A stretch of DNA of 7,270 nucleotides from Chitinophagales bacterium (GTDB lineage Bacteria > Bacteroidota > Bacteroidia > Chitinophagales > UBA10324). The DNA is taken from assembly GCA_026786335.1 (NCBI GenBank), contig JAJAYG010000131.1, positions 1 to 7,270 on the forward strand. Direction: 5' to 3'. How positions within the stretch are numbered: the first letter of the stretch is position 1; every line of letters starts with the position of its first letter. This document shows, piece by piece, positions 1 to 5,337 of the stretch. A program made the translations under genes and the position numbers. Under the pieces are notes generated by a model that did no database searches, was not told where the DNA came from, and saw nothing but the letters and a program-made list of their open reading frames with translations.

Positions 1-134
1 ACAGTAAAGTTTGGATGAAGATCAACAATTCCTCCATTACCAAATGATGGATCAAGCGCGCCCGGTTGAGCAGCAACAATTTTGATTGCAAAAAGAAACA
101 AGAGAAATGAAAGTGAAATTTTTATTGCTTTCAT
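1..134 (-). CDS. Exported delta-60 repeat protein, N-terminal fragment (runs off window)
   Basis: The minus-strand reading frame opens with ATG at 134-132 and stays open to base 1, giving 44 codons; the rest lies outside the window. Residues 1-22 form a classic signal peptide: a short Lys-containing start (MKAIK), a hydrophobic core rich in Leu, Phe and Ile, and then VAAQ. Cleavage is probably after Ala22, leaving an N-terminal Gln, as is common in Bacteroidota. The mature start reads GALDPSFGNGGIV, which matches the opening of a delta-60 repeat (consensus LDxSFGxxGxV). Such repeats occur in tandem in large secreted proteins thought to fold as beta-propellers, and in this phylum they often carry a type IX secretion C-terminal domain, which cannot be checked here. 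The protein should be exported to the periplasm or cell surface. Its substrate and function are unknown. It lies downstream of, and on the same strand as, the sortilin-like gene, with a 161-bp gap. Confidence 0.75.
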   Translation of the reverse strand, partial: MKAIKISLSFLLFLFAIKIVAAQPGALDPSFGNGGIVDLHPNFT

Positions 135-295
135 AAAAATAAATTTTATCGAAGATATGTTAAGTTCTCAAAATACGATTATGCGCTTCACCACTACCTT
201 ATCTCCCGATTTTCCCGTAGGAATCCCATCGGAAATTTTCAAAAAATGAATTCCCTTTTGATCAAGTAACGTATTTCAATTTTCAATTCAACCCC

Positions 296-3200
296 CTACT
301 CCTTCACCACCCTACCCGGATCCACCACCTGCAACTGCCTTTGTTGCACGGCTTTATTGAATGCCGGAATCTGATTATCAAAAACATATTGCAGCCGCCT
401 GAGGTGTGGTTCCACATTAGAATTTATAGTTTCAAAAACTTCGTATGATTGTTTGGTTGGATGTGTATCACCCCCGCGAAGGAAATCTTGTAGTAAACAA
501 TAACGTTCATACAACTGCATGGGATAACGCAGCACATCTTCATAAGCTACGATCTTAGAATTGATTATGGTATCGCTAATTGATTGTAAAGAATCAATCA
601 ACGGTTTTGAGATTTTCTTTAGCGCCGAAATCTTAGCACTGTCACCAAAGCTATTGAGAAAATTATTCACCTGATCCTGCACACCTCGTATTTGTAAAAT
701 AGTTTTTGCCATTTGATCTTGCCTGCGGTTTACCTGCATCATTAAATCAAACTGAGCCTGTAAATCGGGTTGCGTGGTTGTAACTTTTGGATTTAATACA
801 ATGGAGAAACTACGTGCCATCAATACCGTATCAGCCAACATCAGTTTAACTATATAATTTCCCGGTACTGCTTTAGGGCCTTCCAACGACCACGATGTCC
901 AGTAATCGTCAACAAGGTGTTTGGAATCGGGGTATTTCATGTTCCACACAAAACGATTCATGCCACTATCGGCAGAAAGAATATCTTCTTTGTGTTTTGG
1001 ATTTTCATAAAACACAGCATTCTTTTTTATTGCTTCACCGTACTTATCAAATCTATTTGAGAATGAAATAATGCTGTCGCCATTTGCCGAATAAAAAACC
1101 AATTTTATTTCGATTCCATCCGCACCATCTGCTTTAGCGCCCATATTTGCTGCGGCTTTATCAGAAGAAGAATGTTTTCTTTTCTCATTTAGGAATTTTG
1201 CCGACAAATAATAATCTATGATAACTCCGTTGGGTGCATTGGTTCCCTCTTGTTTTTTTATTACCTCTTCCTTTTCGGGGTCAACGTGCTTACCATCCAT
1301 TCTTATGGCGGCGTTAGGGTGATACAACCAATAGCCCGATTTTGAAACTGAATCGCTTAACTGATAGAGCGGAGTTAAATTATCGAGCACCCAAAAGCCG
1401 CGACCATGTGTGGCGATCACAAGATCTTTCAAATCTTTTTTCACCTGCATATCATGCACAGGCGTTACAGGAAGATTGAGTTGCAATGTTTGCCAATGAT
1501 CGCCATTGTCGAAAGAAAGATAGGCGCCGGTTTCAGTTCCTGCATACAATAATTTTTCTCTGTTAGGGTCTTCACGCACGCAGCGTGAATTCACGTTTGC
1601 TGTTAATCCCGAAATAATTTTTATCCATGTTTTTCCATAGTCAGTTGTTCTGAATATATAAGGTTGCGTATCATCTAACCGATAGCGATGCGCAGAAAAG
1701 AAACAGGTGCCTGCATCGTAATGTGATGGTTCAATGATGGTAACAGTTGACCATGCAGGTAAATCTTTGGGAGTAACGTTGTGCCATGTTTTTCCTGCAT
1801 CATCACTCCTATTAATTAATCCGTCATCACTTCCTGCCCACAACAAACCTTGCTTTGCAGGTGATTCAGCGAAGGCGCGAATGGTGCAATAAGTTTCGGC
1901 ACCGGTGTTATCAGGTGTTATAGGTCCACCGCTTTGTAATTGCTTACTCTTATCATTTGTGGTAAGATCAGGTGAAATATTTTCCCAGTTCATTCCTCCA
2001 TTAATTGATTTATGAACCAGATTGGATGTACAATACAACACATTTGAATTATAGGGAGAAAATGAAATCGGAAAAGTCCAGCAGAAACGATACTTCCATC
2101 TGTCGGCACCCCAGCCATCATTGATGTAAGGATCAACAGAAATATATTTGTACTGCTCATTTTTTTTATCGTGCCGGCTCATGATGCCATCATACTCGCC
2201 GCCATAAGAAACTGTTGGATCGTTAGGATCGGGAACAATGTAACCCGCCTCGCCGCCGGCTGGAATGTACCAATCATCTTTACCGATTGACTCACCATAA
2301 GAACGAGTTGCAATTCTTACCGAGCCCCAATCTCGCTGACCGCCATAAGCGTGGTAAGGAAAATCATTATCGAGATTAACATGGTAGAATTGCGCTGTAG
2401 GTAAATCTTCACTCGTCCATGTTCTTCCTCCATTGAAAGTAACAGCGGCACTTCCGTCATCAGCAATAATAAAATTGTCACTGTTGTTAGGGTTGATCCA
2501 CATATCGTGATTGTCGCCGTGCTCTTGTGCAATTTTTGAAAACGACATTCCTCCGTCAATAGATTTCCAGAATTCAACATTGCTCACGTACAAAACATTT
2601 TCATTGTTGGGATCACAAAAAATTTCGCTGAAGTACCACGGGCGCTGCGACAAATCATTTTTTGCTGAAGCGGTATCCCATGTTTTTCCGGCATTATCAC
2701 TCCGATATAAACCGGGATGTTCTTTGTTTTCAATCATCGCATAAATGCGCTGTGAGTTGGAAGCAGAAACAGTTACACAAATTTTTCCGAGCAATCCTTT
2801 TGGCATTCCCGGATTTTGTGAAAGTGAAATCCACGTGTCGCCACCATCAGTACTTTTATAAAGCCCGCTTCCCTTTCCACCCGATGTAAGCATCCAGGGT
2901 TTTCTATTTACCTGCCACAGTGAGGTGTAAATAATATTTGGATTGGTGGGATCAAACTCAATATCAATTGCGCCGGTGCTGTCATTCTTAAACAAAACTT
3001 GTTGCCACGTTTTACCTCCATCATTAGTGCGATAAACACCGCGCTCTTTATTGGCACCAAACATTTTTCCCATCACTGCTGCAAATGCGATGTCAGAATT
3101 TTTTGGGTTGATGATTATTCTTCCTGTTGCAGAAGCATCCAATGACAAAACATGTTTCCATGTTTTTCCAGCATCAATTGATTTATAAATTCCATCACCC

Positions 3201-3595
3201 ATAATTGCAGTGTTGCGAATAGCGGCCTCGCCCATGCCAACATAAATAACATTAGCATCATTGGGTGCAACAGCCAATGCACCTACCGATGCAGAGTGAA
3301 AAGTTGAATCAGAAATTGGAACCCACGTGATTCCACCGTCAACCGTTTTCCAAACGCCGCCACCGGTAGCACCGAGATAATAAGTAAGCGGATCACCAAT
3401 AACGCCGCTTGCAGTAAGTGATCTTCCGCCTTGGTAAGGTCCAATACTTCTCCACTTCATTCCATTATACAATTGCTTTTTGTAAGTTTCAGTAGCAGCA
3501 GTTGCATTGTTATTTTTTTTTGATGAAGTTTTTTGAGAGAAGGTTATTTGTGAACTGAATAAAATTGAAATTAAGACATAGAAATATTTTTTCAT
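296..3595 (-). CDS. Exported multi-Asp-box (BNR / sortilin-VPS10-like) beta-propeller protein
   Basis: Encodes 1099 residues from ATG 3595-3593 to TAG at 298-296. The frame extends to a TTG at 3619, but that codon lies inside a consensus -7 promoter element, and the ATG gives a clean signal peptide (MKKYFYVLISILFSSQITFS, cut near Gln21). The mature protein carries eleven Asp-box-like motifs (S/T-x-D/N-x-G-x-T-W), beginning near residues 83, 138, 189, 247, 298, 344, 385, 529, 596, 649 and 693; examples are KSIDAGKTW and RTNDGGKTW. They mark blade turns of one or two beta-propellers of the sialidase/sortilin (VPS10) superfamily. After the propeller comes THGRGFWVLD (about 729-738), which I recall as typical of this family. 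Next are a beta-sandwich-like part around WNMKYP (884-889) and a mostly helical C-terminus from about 945. I see no lipobox Cys and no type IX secretion signal at the end (...DPGRVVKE), so a periplasmic or otherwise exported protein is likely. Databases often label relatives glycosyl hydrolase or VPS10 domain protein, but no catalytic residues can be assigned and the function is unknown. Confidence 0.9.
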   Translation of the reverse strand: MKKYFYVLISILFSSQITFSQKTSSKKNNNATAATETYKKQLYNGMKWRSIGPYQGGRSLTASGVIGDPLTYYLGATGGGVWKTVDGGITWVPISDSTFHSASVGALAVAPNDANVIYVGMGEAAIRNTAIMGDGIYKSIDAGKTWKHVLSLDASATGRIIINPKNSDIAFAAVMGKMFGANKERGVYRTNDGGKTWQQVLFKNDSTGAIDIEFDPTNPNIIYTSLWQVNRKPWMLTSGGKGSGLYKSTDGGDTWISLSQNPGMPKGLLGKICVTVSASNSQRIYAMIENKEHPGLYRSDNAGKTWDTASAKNDLSQRPWYFSEIFCDPNNENVLYVSNVEFWKSIDGGMSFSKIAQEHGDNHDMWINPNNSDNFIIADDGSAAVTFNGGRTWTSEDLPTAQFYHVNLDNDFPYHAYGGQRDWGSVRIATRSYGESIGKDDWYIPAGGEAGYIVPDPNDPTVSYGGEYDGIMSRHDKKNEQYKYISVDPYINDGWGADRWKYRFCWTFPISFSPYNSNVLYCTSNLVHKSINGGMNWENISPDLTTNDKSKQLQSGGPITPDNTGAETYCTIRAFAESPAKQGLLWAGSDDGLINRSDDAGKTWHNVTPKDLPAWSTVTIIEPSHYDAGTCFFSAHRYRLDDTQPYIFRTTDYGKTWIKIISGLTANVNSRCVREDPNREKLLYAGTETGAYLSFDNGDHWQTLQLNLPVTPVHDMQVKKDLKDLVIATHGRGFWVLDNLTPLYQLSDSVSKSGYWLYHPNAAIRMDGKHVDPEKEEVIKKQEGTNAPNGVIIDYYLSAKFLNEKRKHSSSDKAAANMGAKADGADGIEIKLVFYSANGDSIISFSNRFDKYGEAIKKNAVFYENPKHKEDILSADSGMNRFVWNMKYPDSKHLVDDYWTSWSLEGPKAVPGNYIVKLMLADTVLMARSFSIVLNPKVTTTQPDLQAQFDLMMQVNRRQDQMAKTILQIRGVQDQVNNFLNSFGDSAKISALKKISKPLIDSLQSISDTIINSKIVAYEDVLRYPMQLYERYCLLQDFLRGGDTHPTKQSYEVFETINSNVEPHLRRLQYVFDNQIPAFNKAVQQRQLQVVDPGRVVKE

Positions 3596-3616
3596 GCGAG
3601 GAGAATTTTGTGTTGT

Positions 3617-3645
3617 CAAATATAAGAGCAGTTATAAGATTCAAT
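3617..3645 (-). promoter_or_regulatory. Bacteroidota-type promoter of the sortilin-like gene
   Basis: On the minus strand, TATATTTG (3624-3617) matches the Bacteroidota sigma-ABfr -7 consensus TAnnTTTG at every fixed position. ATTG (3645-3642) lies 17 bp upstream and would serve as the -33 element (consensus TTTG, usually about 19-21 bp away, so the spacer is slightly short). Transcription would begin about 5-10 bases after the -7 box, leaving a leader of roughly 10-20 bases before the ATG at 3595. The element rules out the upstream TTG (3619) as the start if this promoter is the main one. Confidence 0.6.
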
Positions 3646-3695
3646 ATTTTATATCAATATCAATCTGCTTCAATAGACAACCAATCATCACAGTT

Positions 3696-3762
3696 TCTGT
3701 CATGCTGAGGTACGAAGCATCTAACCAAATAAAACAGATGCTTTGTAACTCAGCATGACAGA
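3696..3762. repeat. 67-bp near-perfect inverted repeat, dispersed REP-like hairpin element
   Basis: Arms 3696-3722 and 3736-3762 (27 nt each) surround a 13-nt loop. Of 27 positions, 25 are Watson-Crick pairs, one is a G-T wobble (3714 with 3744) and one is a G-A mismatch (3710 with 3748). The left arm begins TCTGTCATGCTGAG and ends GAAGCATCT. From memory, this family of intergenic palindromes is scattered in many copies in Bacteroidota genomes; that needs a search. It lies after the 3' end of the MBL gene and before the promoter of the sortilin-like gene. Neither flank has the T-run of an intrinsic terminator, so any termination or mRNA-stabilising role would be secondary. The wobble is tolerated only in plus-strand RNA, so the hairpin is slightly stronger in that orientation. 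Confidence 0.85.
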
Positions 3763-3834
3763 GTCGTTTTGGAAAAGGATGGGAAAGCGCCATTATGATC
3801 TGATGCAGTTCAATAACAGTTGCGTAAAATATGT

Positions 3835-5103
3835 TTAAGATAAAATCTTACTTAAAAGTTTTTGAAAAAATGTTTGCTCAACATATTCCTCGCCTCTGTT
3901 GTTAAGCGAAGCCACATGCGAGAATCTTTTGAAATGAAAATAATTTCCATTGGAAGGAATCTGAAATCTTGCATTCACATTGAGAGAGTCTCCACCCCAA
4001 TCATTTTTAAATACATAATTGAGTGCAGCAGATGAAAGTGAAATGTCGCATTCATTTTCGCTAATGGGTGTTGCTTTAAATCCATGCTTTACACCTAATG
4101 CAAAGCATTCACTCAAATCGCTCACATTTATATCGGTTTCCCATTTAAGAATGGTGTTTAATGAATTAGAGTTCCGTTCTTTTATCTTCTTTAAAAAAAT
4201 TTCTGCGTTGTTTATCAATTGTTCTTTAGAAACAAAAACAGATTGAATTACATTTTTTTCACTCACAATTTTATAGTCATCCGAATATTTTTTTATGGCT
4301 GCTGCATTATTTAATTCTTCTTTTACATTCCAACAATCGCCGGGATAAAGAATAATTGGTTTGGTTGAAATGTTTTTTGAAATGAAAGTTTGCACTTCAT
4401 CAATGCGGTTCATTCCTTCATTCATGTAAAAATTTTCCTGGTGGCAAAACCAAACAAAACTTGCGAAGGGAACTACAAACTTTGGTTTAAAAATTTCGCA
4501 CTGCAATTTTATCCGGTTCAGTTTTTCATTCGAAGAAATCTTTCTCAACTCAACCTCATCCATATTTCCAACTTTGTTTGCATAGCCAAATTGAGTAAAA
4601 AGCACGTCAACTTTTCCAACCGCTTTTAAAATACTTTTTGCTTTCGCATTTGAATCAACCATGCAATCATTCAAATTCAAAATGGATATTCCATCAACAA
4701 TCAAATGCAAATAAGAATCGCCATCGGTGTATGCATTGCACATCAATTTCATTTCACCTAATAAAAAATATTTATTTGACTCCATCTCTATGATCTCTTT
4801 AAATCCTGCGTGCTTACAAAAGTTTGAAACCTTTCGATCAATAGTTTTTTGATAAAGCACTGTAATATTTGCGCGATACTCAGTGGGAATTTTTAAAATA
4901 TTTCCGGGTGCAAAATGATCGGGGTGCTCATGAGAAAACCAAATGTGCGTGATGTTCCTAAAATTTTCATAGGGAAATTTAGTTTGTGATAACAGCTTCC
5001 AACCATTATCAAATGCTGTTCCTTCCAACCACGGATCACAAATAAACTGACCCGATTTTGTTTTAACAATGAATGATGCGTGATTTACAAATTCAATTTC
5101 CAT
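3835..5103 (-). CDS. Metallo-beta-lactamase-fold protein resembling the MBL domain of CMP-Neu5Ac hydroxylase, without a Rieske domain
   Basis: Encodes 422 residues, ATG 5103-5101 to TAA 3837-3835, with no signal peptide, so probably cytoplasmic. The start is supported because the first beta strand of the fold (MEIEFVNHASFIV) begins right at the Met. The metal-binding HxHxDH motif is intact (SHEHPDH: His58, His60, Asp62, His63). Asp146 in NLNDC is the likely bridging ligand, and His221 in WFCHQEN is a candidate further ligand. The CDPWLEGTAF signature (22-31) and NLNDC resemble, from memory, the MBL part of CMP-N-acetylneuraminate hydroxylase and UlaG-like proteins. The N-terminal Rieske iron-sulfur domain of true hydroxylases is absent, so that monooxygenase activity should not be assumed. 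Residues about 310-422 form a separate C-terminal domain (DISLSSAALNYVF, followed by WGGDSLNVNARF), somewhat like the accessory domain of that family. The substrate is unknown; surface-glycan metabolism is a guess. The gene is divergent from recQ and flanked on both sides by dispersed repeats. Confidence 0.85.
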   Translation of the reverse strand: MEIEFVNHASFIVKTKSGQFICDPWLEGTAFDNGWKLLSQTKFPYENFRNITHIWFSHEHPDHFAPGNILKIPTEYRANITVLYQKTIDRKVSNFCKHAGFKEIIEMESNKYFLLGEMKLMCNAYTDGDSYLHLIVDGISILNLNDCMVDSNAKAKSILKAVGKVDVLFTQFGYANKVGNMDEVELRKISSNEKLNRIKLQCEIFKPKFVVPFASFVWFCHQENFYMNEGMNRIDEVQTFISKNISTKPIILYPGDCWNVKEELNNAAAIKKYSDDYKIVSEKNVIQSVFVSKEQLINNAEIFLKKIKERNSNSLNTILKWETDINVSDLSECFALGVKHGFKATPISENECDISLSSAALNYVFKNDWGGDSLNVNARFQIPSNGNYFHFKRFSHVASLNNRGEEYVEQTFFQKLLSKILS

Positions 5104-5134
5104 ATTAATTTTTTCTGAGATTAAAATAAAATTT

Positions 5135-5162
5135 CCCGCAGATCACGCAGATGATCGCAGAT
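5135..5162. repeat. Triple CGCAGAT short repeat (CCCGCAGATCACGCAGAT family)
   Basis: CGCAGAT occurs three times in a row at 5137-5143, 5146-5152 and 5156-5162, stepping by 9 and then 10 bp, preceded by TTTCCC. I recall this pattern (CCCGCAGAT.ACGCAGAT..CGCAGAT) as a widespread intergenic repeat in Bacteroidota and several other phyla; I cannot confirm its copy number here. It lies in the 5' leader or promoter zone of the minus-strand MBL gene, 34 bp from its start codon. Nothing in the sequence shows a function. Confidence 0.65.
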
Positions 5163-5187
5163 TGGATATTGAAACTTTGCGCAAATT

Positions 5188-5206
5188 TGTCCCGCCTTTT
5201 GCGGGA
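5188..5206. repeat. GC-rich mini-hairpin, left member of a pair
   Basis: TCCCGC (5190-5195) and GCGGGA (5201-5206) form a perfect 6-bp stem around the loop CTTTT. The GC content stands out against the AT-rich gap. The left arm, extended to TGTCCCGCC (5188-5196), can alternatively pair with GGCGGGGCA at 5311-5319 (nine pairs, one of them G-T). No T-run follows, so this is not an intrinsic terminator for plus-strand transcription. Confidence 0.6.
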
Positions 5207-5272
5207 GGAAATCTTCTCTGTAAAAATATAATTCACGATTTGTTTTCAAAGTATTTTTTTAATCAAAATCAA

Positions 5273-5300
5273 TTGCCACTTATATTCACGTTTAACTTTT
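5273..5300 (+). promoter_or_regulatory. Weak candidate promoter for recQ
   Basis: TAACTTTT (5293-5300) matches five of the six fixed positions of the Bacteroidota -7 box TAnnTTTG, lacking the final G. TTG (5273-5275) lies 17 bp upstream as a possible -33 element, the same spacing as the stronger promoter at 3617-3645. If used, the transcript would start near 5305-5308, inside the right-hand mini-hairpin. In an AT-rich gap a match this loose can arise by chance. Confidence 0.2.
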
Positions 5301-5320
5301 CGCCGCCGTTGGCGGGGCAG
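5301..5320. repeat. GC-rich mini-hairpin, right member of a pair
   Basis: CCGCC (5303-5307) and GGCGG (5311-5315) form a perfect 5-bp stem with a GTT loop, continuing into GGCAGGC. It ends about 18 bp before the recQ ATG, so it could sit in the recQ leader and affect translation or initiation. Its right arm is complementary to the left arm of the hairpin at 5188-5206. Motifs of the CCCGCC...GGCGGGCAGGC type are, as I recall, common intergenic repeats in this phylum. Confidence 0.6.
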
Positions 5321-5337
5321 GCACAATTCAACAAAAA

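Noticed and set aside
160..180. TATTTTG on the minus strand upstream of the delta-60 gene as a -7 promoter box
   Set aside because: It is one T short of TAnnTTTG and no -33 element is visible at a suitable distance.
206..232. Possible terminator hairpin after the sortilin-like gene (CCGAT/ATCGG outer stem, TTCC/GGAA inner stem)
   Set aside because: The stems are only 5 and 4 bp with an uneven internal loop, no T-run follows on the minus strand, and it lies about 64 bp past the stop codon.
2317..2889. Open frames antisense or shifted within the sortilin-like gene (2317-2580 minus, 2511-2744 plus, 2662-2889 plus)
   Set aside because: They are shadows of a clear coding gene and contain no recognisable domain or signal.
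3696..3762. Palindrome as an intrinsic terminator of the MBL gene
   Set aside because: The stem is long but no U-tract follows on either strand; the match to a dispersed repeat family explains it better.
4019..4629. Plus-strand open frames opposite the MBL gene
   Set aside because: They lie antisense to a well-supported gene with intact catalytic motifs and show no protein-family resemblance.
5137..5162. CRISPR-like array from the CGCAGAT repeats
   Set aside because: Units are 7 bp with 2-3 bp gaps, far too short for CRISPR repeats and spacers, and no cas gene is present.
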